Made by a program: the position numbers and the translations under genes
Part shown: piece after piece, positions 1 to 7,821 of the stretch
Layout of the letters: every line of letters starts with the position of its first letter
Position numbering within the stretch: position 1 is the stretch's first letter
Assembly: GCA_900757865.1 (NCBI GenBank)
Contig: CAAEPH010000054.1
Location: 1 to 19,919 of the forward strand
Direction: 5' to 3'
DNA: 19,919 nt
Source of the DNA: an uncultured Sutterella sp.
Lineage (GTDB): Bacteria > Pseudomonadota > Gammaproteobacteria > Burkholderiales > Burkholderiaceae_F
The notes under the pieces: generated by a model
What the model was told of the DNA's origin: nothing
The model's database searches: none
What the model saw: the letters and a program-made list of their open reading frames with translations, nothing else

Positions 1-2
1 TA

Positions 3-305
3 GGTACGTCCATTGCTCTTGAACGTCAAGAAATTAAGCGGGAAAGTGTCAACGGAGGTGGTCATGGCAGAAAATCCATAGATCGAGATAACTTACTAAG
101 TATAATCTATGATTTCAAGAAAAACAAGTCCCCTAACAAGATTTTTTTGAGTGAAATCAAAGACTTGTTAGGGGACGAAGAATTATTTTTTGCTGTTTAT
201 AAAATTTTCGCGGAGTTTAGGTTCAGGTATCAAGATTACCCACACAAAGTAGCGAATGGTCAAAAAAAACGACCTTGCGGTCGTTATTTTTTTTGGAGCG
301 GGTGA
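3..305 (+). CDS. 3' part of an unrecognised ORF, cut by the window edge
   Basis: An open frame enters from the left edge and stops with TGA at 303-305, giving about 100 residues, lysine- and phenylalanine-rich and coded by AT-rich DNA unlike the genes further right. I do not recognise the family. Its last 15 or so codons come from the tRNA-Gly terminator hairpin (262-284) and the 3' end of the tRNA-Gly gene, so the original C-terminus is probably lost and the stop is accidental. The frame lies beyond the 3' end of tRNA-Gly, a common integration position for mobile elements, so this could be the truncated end of an integrated element. It may instead be a chance open frame. Confidence 0.35.
   Translation, partial: GTSIALERQEIKRESVNGGGHGRKSIDRDNLLSIIYDFKKNKSPNKIFLSEIKDLLGDEELFFAVYKIFAEFRFRYQDYPHKVANGQKKRPCGRYFFWSG
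128..176. repeat. Perfect 13-bp inverted repeat
   Basis: GTCCCCTAACAAG (128-140) and CTTGTTAGGGGAC (164-176) are exact reverse complements separated by 23 nt that include a run of seven T. It lies inside the partial left-edge ORF and has no T-tract after it, so it is not an ordinary terminator. It could be a protein-binding site, an RNA hairpin or an element end. Confidence 0.6.
262..284 (-). terminator. Rho-independent terminator after tRNA-Gly
   Basis: On the minus strand ACGACC-GCAA-GGTCGT forms a 6-bp stem with a tetraloop, followed by eight T (262-269 on the plus strand). It begins 10 nt after the tRNA 3' end. A second T-rich run on the other side (285-294) makes it potentially bidirectional. 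Confidence 0.85.
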
Positions 306-368
306 AGGGAGTCGAACCCTCGTCTCTAGCTTGGAAGGCTAGGGTAATAGCCGTTATACGACACCCGC
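294..368 (-). tRNA. tRNA-Gly (anticodon TCC)
   Basis: Read on the minus strand, the acceptor arm GCGGGTG (368-362) pairs with CACCCGC (304-298). The anticodon stem CTAGC/GCTAG encloses the loop CTTCCAA, giving anticodon TCC. A GGTTCGA T-loop is present, and the gene ends with discriminator T and an encoded CCA. It reads GGA and, by wobble, GGG codons. A well-placed promoter lies upstream and a terminator immediately downstream, so it is a single-gene unit. Confidence 0.95.
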
Positions 369-388
369 TTCAAAGTTTCGAAGGAAGA

Positions 389-417
389 ATATTAGCACAA
401 CACAATCATTTTTGCAA
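389..417 (-). promoter_or_regulatory. Sigma70-type promoter of tRNA-Gly
   Basis: On the minus strand TTGCAA (417-412) is followed after exactly 17 bp by TAATAT (394-389). This places transcription start about 14 nt before the tRNA 5' end. Both hexamers are close to consensus. Confidence 0.7.
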
Positions 418-485
418 AAACGATATTTTGCCAGGTCTAAATTGCTCCTCCAGCGAAACGTTCACTAGAGGTCCTCCTTCCCACC

Positions 486-1097
486 TCAGCGTTGTTGCAA
501 TAATTTATCAAGCCAGAACATCCCCACCAGCGTCTTCACATCGGTAATGCGACCGTCTAAGCACATTGCTAACGCTTCAGAGACGGGCACGCGATACACT
601 TCGAGATATTCACCAGGGTCTAAGGCTTGTTCGCCGTATGAGAGATCCTCGGCAAGATAAATCACAATGTGTTCGTCGCTGTAGCCAATCGCATTATTGA
701 TCATGCCGAGTCGCGCCCAGCGTTGAGCTTCGATACCACACTCTTCAAGTAGTTCACGCTGGGCACAGGTAAGTTCGTCTTCATCGGGATCGATTTTTCC
801 TGCAGGAATTTCCCAAAATGCTTTTTTAAGTGGATGACGCCATTGACGTTCGAGCAAGACATACCCGTCGTTATCCAGCGCAATCATGGCGCAAGCCCCA
901 CGATGGGGCAACACAAAACGCGTTGCCACTTCACCACCGGGTAACGTCACACTTTGCTTCTCGACTTTGATAAACGAGTTTTCGTAAATCGTCTCCACAC
1001 CCGTGGTCGTTTCCGTCAACGGGTCAGGAGTTCGGTCTGCTCTTGGAGCGGGCATATCCACAACCGGGTAAGGACAAACAGTATTTTCATCCGACAT
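486..1097 (-). CDS. Nudix hydrolase, ADP-ribose pyrophosphatase-like (NudF type)
   Basis: A 203-residue cytoplasmic protein with a complete Nudix box, Gx5Ex7REUxEExGU, spanning G100 to I122: G100, E106, R114-E115 and E118-E119 supply the magnesium and pyrophosphate chemistry. The preceding LLERQWRHP and WEIPAGKID segments are typical of ADP-ribose pyrophosphatases, which cleave ADP-ribose to AMP and ribose-5-phosphate. The start ATG has AAGGA about 8 nt upstream. The first 30 residues, before the fold begins, look like a flexible extension. It is divergent from the FAD oxidoreductase gene, and its 3' end leads towards the tRNA-Gly promoter. The substrate is inferred from family resemblance; other nucleoside diphosphate derivatives are possible. 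Confidence 0.88.
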   Translation of the reverse strand: MSDENTVCPYPVVDMPAPRADRTPDPLTETTTGVETIYENSFIKVEKQSVTLPGGEVATRFVLPHRGACAMIALDNDGYVLLERQWRHPLKKAFWEIPAGKIDPDEDELTCAQRELLEECGIEAQRWARLGMINNAIGYSDEHIVIYLAEDLSYGEQALDPGEYLEVYRVPVSEALAMCLDGRITDVKTLVGMFWLDKLLQQR

Positions 1098-1170
1098 GGC
1101 TTTTTCCTTTTTGTCACAAATCTCTAAGCCTAAACAGCGTGAGAATACTTTGCATTCTAAACATCAGCAT

Positions 1171-1189
1171 CGCCTTTTGTGAAAAGGCG
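1171..1189. repeat. Perfect hairpin between divergent genes
   Basis: CGCCTTTT and AAAAGGCG are exact complements around a GTG triloop. It lies in the 210-bp gap between the Nudix gene and the FAD oxidoreductase gene. It has no T-tract on the correct side for a terminator in either direction, so it may be an operator or an mRNA 5'-leader hairpin for the Nudix transcript. Confidence 0.5.
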
Positions 1190-1247
1190 ACCTTCTCCAT
1201 TTTCTTTCCGCTTCCTATTCACACTCACCTTGGGTGCCAACCAAAAG

Positions 1248-1278
1248 AGCAGTCTGCATTTTGGGTACAATGACTGCT
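1248..1278 (+). promoter_or_regulatory. Possible promoter with inverted repeat, upstream of FAD oxidoreductase
   Basis: TACAAT at 1266-1271 resembles a -10 element. It is bracketed by AGCAGTC (1248-1254) and GACTGCT (1272-1278), a perfect 7-bp inverted repeat. No convincing -35 is visible. The arrangement would suit a repressor or activator site around the -10. Confidence 0.35.
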
Positions 1279-1307
1279 TTACGCGGATTTTTCTTCTTTT
1301 CTCTACC

Positions 1308-2489
1308 ATGTCTATCCTGATCGTTGGGGCAGGTTTCACCGGTTTGATGACCGCCTACACACTACTGAAACAAGGCTTTTCGGTGACACTGCTCGAGTCT
1401 CGCTCCTCACCCTGCCAAGAGGCGAGCTTCACGTGCTCAGGAACATTAAACGATCAGGCACCGTTGTTGCTCGGTGAGCGCTCTGACCGAAAAACTGAAC
1501 TCGCCACCGAGCTTCAAGCCGACTCGGTTTTCACCCACCCCAAGCGCCTTTGGCAACATCCCCGCTTTGTTTCTGGACTGAAAAAAGCGCACCGCACAGA
1601 TGAGCAGCAGCGCCTCCTCAATTTGGCTCGTACCTGCTCGACCCAGTCGAGTGTTTTGCTGCGCACCATCGCACAAACGCATCAATTAAGCCTGCAAGAA
1701 AGTGCCGGTACACTCGTTGAGCAACCGGGTGGCACATCTCATGGGTTGGACGCTTGGCTCGGAGTTGAACCCGCGCTCTACGCTGCGCCGGCTGAGAGTC
1801 ACTTCACTGTCAGCGCGCGTACCAGTTGGTCGATTAGCTATTTTGCCAAGCAACTCAAAGAGCTCGTGGTAAGCCTGGGAGCGAGCATTCTCAACAACCA
1901 CCACGTCACTCGCTTTGTCATTGAAAGTGAGTACTGTCGCGGTGTCGTCACCGAGCAAGGTATTTTGAAAGCAGACGCCGTGGTGCTCGCCAATGGAGTG
2001 GGCGCTGCGCCCCTTCTTAAAACACTAAAAATCCACTTTCCTCTCCTTGAAGTGAGTCGTCCTATTCTCAACACCTCACTCATTGGGGATGCAACACGCA
2101 TTCGTCACGCGTTGCTCACAGCGCAAGGTGTGAGTCTTTTGCCATTGAGCGACTTTATTCGCGTCCAAGGTCCCTGGCAATGGGCTCGCCCCAGCAAAGA
2201 GGAGACCGATGCGCTATATCGTCAGCTCTGGGAGGCAGGTACGCGCTTTTTCCCCGAGATTGCCCACTGGCATCAAGGTCGCTATTACCTGCAATCCGTT
2301 CTCAGCACACCGGATACACTCGGCATTGTGGGCCCGTCGCCTATTCCCGGGCTTTGGCTCAATGTCGCTGGCGGCCTACACGGAGCCGATTTTGCTCCGA
2401 TCTACAGCGAAGTGCTCGCAGGGCACCTCACGGGGAAAGCCGATACCGAACTCGCTGAGGCTCTGCACTACAAGCGGTTTTCTACCTAA
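1308..2489 (+). CDS. FAD-dependent oxidoreductase, DadA/D-amino-acid dehydrogenase-like (DAO fold)
   Basis: A 393-residue protein starting with an FAD-binding Rossmann motif: GAGFTG at residues 7-12, followed by LLKQGFSVTLLE. The second signature is near the C-terminus, GLWLNVAGGLHGADFAP, equivalent to the glycine-rich FAD and substrate segment of DadA-type enzymes. Members oxidise the C-N bond of D-amino acids or glycine-like amines. The ATG at 1308 is preferred because the Rossmann strand begins two residues later, although no Shine-Dalgarno sequence precedes it; the frame stays open upstream to 1179 but codes nothing family-like. No membrane segment or partner subunit is seen nearby. The substrate cannot be assigned. 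Confidence 0.8.
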   Translation: MSILIVGAGFTGLMTAYTLLKQGFSVTLLESRSSPCQEASFTCSGTLNDQAPLLLGERSDRKTELATELQADSVFTHPKRLWQHPRFVSGLKKAHRTDEQQRLLNLARTCSTQSSVLLRTIAQTHQLSLQESAGTLVEQPGGTSHGLDAWLGVEPALYAAPAESHFTVSARTSWSISYFAKQLKELVVSLGASILNNHHVTRFVIESEYCRGVVTEQGILKADAVVLANGVGAAPLLKTLKIHFPLLEVSRPILNTSLIGDATRIRHALLTAQGVSLLPLSDFIRVQGPWQWARPSKEETDALYRQLWEAGTRFFPEIAHWHQGRYYLQSVLSTPDTLGIVGPSPIPGLWLNVAGGLHGADFAPIYSEVLAGHLTGKADTELAEALHYKRFST

Positions 2490-2691
2490 AGCCGATTGGC
2501 TCGAAGAGCGTGTGTCTCGACCCGACTAACCTTGAAAGTCGTCATTTTTCTCTGGAGACGGCTACAATGCAGAGCGTAGTTTTCTTTTCCCGGTTTGTCT
2601 TGAGCCTCGTGAGAGCGTCTTATCAAGCGCCTGGACAACCTAGTCCATCCAAGACAAAACCTTAACCTGTCACCTTTTTTCAGGACCTACC

Positions 2692-4179
2692 ATGAGTCTC
2701 ACCATTTTGAATGCCGATGAGTTAGAAAGTTTGGAGCACCGTGCCGCCAATCAATTGGGCGACGATGTTCTCATGACACGTGCAGGTCAAGCAGCTGCCC
2801 GACTGATTGAAACTCGCCTAGGACAACAAGCTAAAGTCACCGTTTTAGCGGGCCCCGGCAACAATGGTGGAGACGCCATGGCACTTGCGTGTGAGCTCAA
2901 AGAAAAAGCCTTTGACGTTGTTCTCGTCCTTCCCGCTGGACACCGTCCTCACACGGATTTGGCCTTAGCACAATTGGCCCGTTGGGAAGCGTTGGGTGGC
3001 GTGGTGGAAACTGACCCGTACATGACCCGAAAAGCCGATTGCGTGGTCGACGGTCTCTTTGGAACAGGTCTGCAAAAACCCATCACGGGCGACTACTTAG
3101 ACGCCGTACTCTGGTTTAATGAACGCCAAGCCCTCAAAATTGCCCTTGACATTCCCTCTGGGCTCAACGCTGCCACAGGGCATTGGGTGGGCACCTATCC
3201 TGGGATTCATGCCGATATCACGTTGGCGTTCTTAGCCACCAAAGCCGGTCTATACATGAACGACGGTGCGGACGCCGCCGGTGAGATTGTGGTCGACACC
3301 CTTGACGTCTCCATTCCCTTAACCAATTTGAGTGTGCTCAGCAATGACGAAATTCAGCACGTGCTTAACGTACGCCGTCGCAATACCCACAAAGGGGACT
3401 TTGGCCATGTGGCGGTGATCGGTGGCGACACCGGCATGATTGGCGCGTCGCTTTTGGCCGCTCGCGCTGCACTTCAGTGTGGCGCTGGCCGTGTCACATT
3501 AGCTCCCCTCTCCGAGAAAGCGCCCGCCGTGGATCCTCTTTACCCCGAACTGATGATGGCCCCAGCGGGCACCATTCCAGAGCGCGCCAGCGTGATCGTG
3601 ATCGGTTGCGGCTTAGGTCAGAGCGACGCTGCTAACGCCTTAGTTCGTCAAGCACTCTCGCTTGACAAACCGTTGGTGATCGATGCTGATGCCCTCAATA
3701 TCATCGCGAGCGACATGCCTCTGCAAGACGCGCTGCTCGCTCGCCAAGCCCCCAGCGTCATTACGCCGCACGCGGGTGAGGCCGCACGCTTACTGCGTCG
3801 TCCCATCGAAGGGGTAACGGTCGATCGCGTGGCCGCGGCTCGAGAGCTTGCTGTGCAAACGGGCGCCATTGTAGTGCTTAAAGGCGCGGGAAGCGTCATT
3901 TCGCTACGCAGTGCGCGCGCCTGGATTAACCCCACAGGGACCCCGGCACTGGCGACTGCTGGCTCGGGCGACGTGCTCGCAGGCATGATTGGTGCCATGT
4001 TTGCTCAGGGCTACGACATGGTCGAAGCCGTTCAAGCCGCTGTCTACCTGCACGGGTTAGCCTCTGAAGGCATCGAAGCAGGAATGCGCGCAAGCGACAT
4101 TGCTTATAACGCCATGGACATTTTGCAAGAGGCTCGTGTGGACGGACATCTCAAAAACCGAGATGCGTGTTTCATCTAA
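2692..4179 (+). CDS. nnr: Bifunctional NAD(P)H-hydrate epimerase / ADP-dependent NAD(P)H-hydrate dehydratase
   Basis: A 495-residue two-domain protein of YjeF type (E. coli YjeF is about 515). The N-terminal epimerase half carries GPGNNGGDAMALACEL near residue 54. The C-terminal ribokinase-like half begins around residue 230 (KGDFGHVAVIGG) and carries NPTGTPALATAGSGD, with the catalytic Asp of the GSGD motif at D427. Together they interconvert and dehydrate damaged NADHX and NADPHX back to usable cofactor. AGGA lies 7 nt before the ATG. A strong terminator follows, and the 200-bp gap upstream suggests its own promoter. Both domains look intact. Confidence 0.95.
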   Translation: MSLTILNADELESLEHRAANQLGDDVLMTRAGQAAARLIETRLGQQAKVTVLAGPGNNGGDAMALACELKEKAFDVVLVLPAGHRPHTDLALAQLARWEALGGVVETDPYMTRKADCVVDGLFGTGLQKPITGDYLDAVLWFNERQALKIALDIPSGLNAATGHWVGTYPGIHADITLAFLATKAGLYMNDGADAAGEIVVDTLDVSIPLTNLSVLSNDEIQHVLNVRRRNTHKGDFGHVAVIGGDTGMIGASLLAARAALQCGAGRVTLAPLSEKAPAVDPLYPELMMAPAGTIPERASVIVIGCGLGQSDAANALVRQALSLDKPLVIDADALNIIASDMPLQDALLARQAPSVITPHAGEAARLLRRPIEGVTVDRVAAARELAVQTGAIVVLKGAGSVISLRSARAWINPTGTPALATAGSGDVLAGMIGAMFAQGYDMVEAVQAAVYLHGLASEGIEAGMRASDIAYNAMDILQEARVDGHLKNRDACFI

Positions 4180-4205
4180 CCGTCTAAAGCTCTAAAAATA
4201 AACCC

Positions 4206-4258
4206 CGCGCTCAAGGTGAAGTCGAGACCGACAAACACGCCTTGAGCGCGTTTTTTTT
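4206..4258 (+). terminator. Rho-independent terminator after nnr
   Basis: CGCGCTCAAGG (4206-4216) pairs perfectly with CCTTGAGCGCG (4240-4250), and eight T follow (4251-4258). Confidence 0.9.
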
Positions 4259-4306
4259 GCCTTTTCCCTAAGCGTAAATACCCATACTACCATCGCTTGG
4301 GCTCAC

Positions 4307-4325
4307 TAGAATAGACAACGATCAA
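4307..4325 (+). promoter_or_regulatory. Possible -10 overlapped by an FNR-like site, flavin reductase gene
   Basis: TAGAAT (4307-4312) matches the -10 consensus at five of six positions. The 14-mer TAGACAACGATCAA (4312-4325) matches TTGAT-N4-ATCAA at eight of ten fixed positions. Its position over the start region would fit repression rather than class II activation. No good -35 is visible. Weak evidence. Confidence 0.25.
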
Positions 4326-4356
4326 CCTTCATGTGAAACCATTTTGAGGAGTGTCT

Positions 4357-6162
4357 ATGTTAAAACCGATTGCCCTAGCGACCTTAACGGCGCTTTTGCC
4401 CTTCTCTATTTGTTTGGCTGCCCCTGCCGACACGACAGCGCCGACCTCCTTTAAACCCGGCACCTATACAGCCACCGTCAATGGACACAATGCCCCACTC
4501 ACGGTGAAAGTGACCGTGGACGAACATCGTATCGTGAGCATCGATAGCTCCGAGAACCTTGAAACCACGGGTGTGGGACGCGTTGCCTTGAGCAAAGTAG
4601 CAGACAAAATTTTGCAGTATCAGAGCTTGGGTGTTGATGGCGTCACGGGCGCCACGCTCTCGTCCTTTGCCTTGCGTGAAGGGGTGAAAAATTGTCTCAC
4701 TCAGGCCGGAGGCGATATTAAAGCTTTGGTGAAAAAGGTGGAGTCACACCCTGTGGGCGTGCTTAATCTCGAAGGCGACGTGGTTGTCGTGGGCGGTGGC
4801 GGCGCCGGGCTCGCCGCAGCCCTCTCGGCTTACGAAGCCGGTGCCAAAAAAGTCATCGTGTTGGAAAAACTAGGCTTTTTAGGTGGCTCGACCAACGTGA
4901 GCGAAGGCGCTCTTAATGCCCCTGATCCTCTTCGTCAAGGTCGTCAAGGCATCAGCGACTCCATTGCACTCTTTACCCAACAGACCCTCCACGGTGGGCA
5001 CGACAAAGGGGATCCCGATCTGGTTCGGCATTTAACGACTGGCGCACTCGACGCTGTACACTGGATGGAAATGGAAGGCGTCACCTTCAAAGACGATGTT
5101 GGTACGGCCACGGGCGCCCTCTGGCAGCGTAGTCACTACCCCAGCACACCTTCAGGCAACAGCTACATTCGCCAATTTGAAAAGCAGATTGCCGCGACCC
5201 ATGGCGCCATTGAGGTCTACACCGACGCGCAAGTGATTGCCCTCAAGCAAGACCCCAAGACACAACGCATCACTGGCGTGACGGCGAAAAACTTTGGCCG
5301 CACCATCAACGTTTCAGCCCGTGCCGTCATCTTGAGCACGGGTGGGTTTGGTGCCAATGTGCCACTACGCCAGAAAGTCAACACCGGCGTCTGGAAAGAA
5401 GTCAAACTCGACAACCGTATCGGTTGCACGAATCTGCAAAAAGCCGCTCAGGGTGAAGGGCTCACCTTAGGCGAAAAAGTGGGCGCTGCGACCGTTGGAC
5501 TCGACGACATTCAATTGCACCCCTGTGGCACGCCGGGCACGGGTCTCATGGAAAACATCCGTACGTCGGGTCGCAACCGCATCTTCGTGAACTCCGATGG
5601 CGATCGCTTCGTGAACGAAGAGGCTGCGCGTGACGTTTTGGCGAAAGCCATCTTTGCTCAAAAGGGTGGTGAATACTGGATTGTGGTCAATCATTTGCGC
5701 TATCCCAGCCGCGACTTTGTTGACCGTAACGGTGCGTCCATTAAGAACATGGTCGCCTTGGGTGCCGTGGTCGAAGCCAAAACCTTGGACGAATTGGCAC
5801 AGAAAACTCACATGAATGCCGACAAGCTCAAGGCAAGTCTCGACGCTTATAACCAAGCCGTTCGCAGTAAAAAGCCTGATGCGCTAGGTTTTGTGGCCAA
5901 CAACAAGGAAGACCGTGAAATGACCGAAGGCCCCTGGTACGCCAGTCGTAAAGTGCCCACCGTGCATCACACCATGGGTGGCCTCAAGATTAACGACAAG
6001 GCCCAAGTGCTCAATACCGACGGTAAAGTAATCCCCGGTCTTTACGCTGCCGGTGAAGTCACGGGTGGCATTCACGGCTCGAACCGCTTAGGCGGTAACG
6101 CCATTGCCGACTGCATGGTCTTTGGTCGCACTGCGGGCACGAACGCTGTGATCCAACCCTAA
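4357..6162 (+). CDS. Secreted FMN/FAD flavin reductase of the fumarate reductase/flavocytochrome c family
   Basis: A 601-residue exported flavoprotein. A Sec signal peptide covers about residues 1-22 (cleavage near CLAAPA). An FMN-binding domain follows to about residue 115, carrying DGVTGATLS (94-102), which resembles the ApbE flavinylation motif, so S102 is a candidate for covalent FMN. The FAD domain starts at GGGGAG (146-151) and ends with GLYAAGEVTGGIHGSNRLGG. The residues that grip a dicarboxylate and donate the proton in fumarate reductases are present: H388 (IQLHP), R425 (EEAARD), H537/H538 (VHHTMGG) and R577 (SNRLGG). No CxxCH haem motif exists, so electrons must come from a separate cytochrome. 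ATG 4357 is chosen because GAGGAG lies 5 nt before it; the in-frame GTG at 4351 overlaps that site. The true acceptor (fumarate, urocanate or another unsaturated acid) is unknown. Confidence 0.92.
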   Translation: MLKPIALATLTALLPFSICLAAPADTTAPTSFKPGTYTATVNGHNAPLTVKVTVDEHRIVSIDSSENLETTGVGRVALSKVADKILQYQSLGVDGVTGATLSSFALREGVKNCLTQAGGDIKALVKKVESHPVGVLNLEGDVVVVGGGGAGLAAALSAYEAGAKKVIVLEKLGFLGGSTNVSEGALNAPDPLRQGRQGISDSIALFTQQTLHGGHDKGDPDLVRHLTTGALDAVHWMEMEGVTFKDDVGTATGALWQRSHYPSTPSGNSYIRQFEKQIAATHGAIEVYTDAQVIALKQDPKTQRITGVTAKNFGRTINVSARAVILSTGGFGANVPLRQKVNTGVWKEVKLDNRIGCTNLQKAAQGEGLTLGEKVGAATVGLDDIQLHPCGTPGTGLMENIRTSGRNRIFVNSDGDRFVNEEAARDVLAKAIFAQKGGEYWIVVNHLRYPSRDFVDRNGASIKNMVALGAVVEAKTLDELAQKTHMNADKLKASLDAYNQAVRSKKPDALGFVANNKEDREMTEGPWYASRKVPTVHHTMGGLKINDKAQVLNTDGKVIPGLYAAGEVTGGIHGSNRLGGNAIADCMVFGRTAGTNAVIQP

Positions 6163-6226
6163 GCGTGTTCAGTTTGTGGCGGGGCGCTCTTTTTCGAGCG
6201 CATCCCCACCAGCACAACACACAAAA

Positions 6227-6270
6227 CATCGCCCTCTGAAGCGCTCTGGCCTCAGAGGGCGATGCGTTTT
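6227..6270. terminator. Bidirectional terminator between flavin reductase and tctA
   Basis: CATCGCCCTCTGA (6227-6239) and TCAGAGGGCGATG (6252-6264) form a perfect 13-bp stem. It is flanked by TTTT on the plus side (6267-6270) and AAAA on the other (6223-6226), so it can serve both convergent transcripts. Confidence 0.8.
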
Positions 6271-6300
6271 AATGGACAACGTCCTAAGCACCCCGCGTCG

Positions 6301-7809
6301 TTAATCCTCTTGGAAAGCCTTCTCACGGCCGCTTCGCACAGAGGGCGCGAGCACAATCAAAAGGAGCACTACGGCCACAGCCAAAAGACCTGCCGAAATG
6401 GGGCTTGTCACAAACGTGCTTAAGTCACCGCGCGAGAGCAATAGCGCTCGGCGCATGTTTTCTTCCATCATGGGCCCCAGAATAAAGCCCAAAATAAGCG
6501 GTGCCGCCTCACAGTCGAGCTTATAAAACACGTAGCCCACCAGCCCAAAACCAATGGTCATCCAGACATCAAAAACGTTGTTGCTAATGGAGTAGACCCC
6601 AATGCAGCAAAAGCACAAAATCGCAGGATAGAGCCAATGGTACGGGACTTTTAGCAGTTGCACCCACAAACGAATGAGGGGCAAATTGAGCACAATTAAA
6701 ATGAGGTTGCCAATCCACATCGAGACGATCAACCCCCAGAAAAGCCCGGGGTTGGACGACATCACCTGAGGGCCAGGGGTAATGTTGTGAATCATCATGG
6801 CCCCGATCAGTAATGCCATCACCGCGTTCGACGGGATCCCCAAAGTGAGCATGGGAATAAAACTCGTCTGCGCGCCTGCGTTATTGGCGGACTCAGGACC
6901 GGCCACGCCACGGATATTGCCCGAACCAAACGGGGGCTGCGCTTGCCGACCCGCTAAGCGCTTTTCAAGGCTGTAGGACGCAAAGCTCGAGAGCAGTGCA
7001 CCACCACCGGGCAAAATGCCCAAAAAAGAGCCCAGTAAGGTACCACGCGCAATCGGCCCGGCGCTGGCTTTTAAATCCGCTTTCGTGGGCAATACGCTCC
7101 CAACTTTGCCAGGCACCAACGTGCGACTCGAGGATTGCTCGAGGTTACGCATAATCTCAGCAAAGCCATAGATTCCCATTGAGAGCGGCACAAACCCTAA
7201 GCCTTCCATCAATTCGCCAATACCGAAGGTGTAACGCAATGCCCCCGAATTGACATCGGTGCCCACCAGCCCTAAAAGAAGGCCCAAGAAAATCATCGCA
7301 ATCGCCTTGAGTAAGTCGCCGTTGGCGAGCACCACGGCGCTCACCAAGCCCAGTACCATAAGGCTAAAGTATTCGGCGGGGCCAAACTTGAAAGCGAGCT
7401 CCGTGAGTGGTGGCGCAAACGCTGCGATCAATACCGTCGCAAAACACCCTGCGATGAAACTCCCAATCGCCGCAATGCCCAACGCGGCCCCAGCACGGCC
7501 CAGTTTGGCCATTTTATGTCCGTCAAGACACGTCACCACGGCTGACGCATCCCCTGGAATGTTCACCAGTACCGCCGTGGTTGAACCGCCATATTGTGCG
7601 CCATAGTAAATCCCCGCGAGCATAATGAGCGCTGCGGACGGATCCAACGAGTACGTAATGGGGAGCAACATCGCCACGGTCGCCACAGGGCCCATCCCGG
7701 GGAGCACCCCAATGAGCGTGCCCACCGACACACCGATAAAGCAGTAGAGCAAGTTTTGCAATGTCACCGCGTGTTGCAACCCTAAGAGCAAATTGGCCAT
7801 TAAATCCAT
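6301..7809 (-). CDS. tctA: Tripartite tricarboxylate transporter large permease, TctA family
   Basis: A 502-residue, strongly hydrophobic inner-membrane protein, the usual size and number of segments for TctA (about 11-12 helices). Family signatures are GVLPGMGPVATVAMLLP near residue 34 and GIYYGAQYGGSTTAVLVNIP near residue 66. It forms the transport channel for a carboxylate delivered by the periplasmic TctC, using the ion gradient. AGGAG lies 6-7 nt before the ATG and is within the 12-nt gap after tctB, so translation of the two is probably coupled. The last gene of the operon; it ends towards a bidirectional terminator. The substrate cannot be read from the sequence. Confidence 0.95.
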   Translation of the reverse strand: MDLMANLLLGLQHAVTLQNLLYCFIGVSVGTLIGVLPGMGPVATVAMLLPITYSLDPSAALIMLAGIYYGAQYGGSTTAVLVNIPGDASAVVTCLDGHKMAKLGRAGAALGIAAIGSFIAGCFATVLIAAFAPPLTELAFKFGPAEYFSLMVLGLVSAVVLANGDLLKAIAMIFLGLLLGLVGTDVNSGALRYTFGIGELMEGLGFVPLSMGIYGFAEIMRNLEQSSSRTLVPGKVGSVLPTKADLKASAGPIARGTLLGSFLGILPGGGALLSSFASYSLEKRLAGRQAQPPFGSGNIRGVAGPESANNAGAQTSFIPMLTLGIPSNAVMALLIGAMMIHNITPGPQVMSSNPGLFWGLIVSMWIGNLILIVLNLPLIRLWVQLLKVPYHWLYPAILCFCCIGVYSISNNVFDVWMTIGFGLVGYVFYKLDCEAAPLILGFILGPMMEENMRRALLLSRGDLSTFVTSPISAGLLAVAVVLLLIVLAPSVRSGREKAFQED

Positions 7810-7821
7810 GGTGCACTCCTC

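Noticed and set aside
1179..1307. N-terminal extension of the FAD oxidoreductase
   Set aside because: The frame is open but has no family-like sequence, covers the presumed promoter, and would bury the FAD Rossmann motif 43 residues inside.
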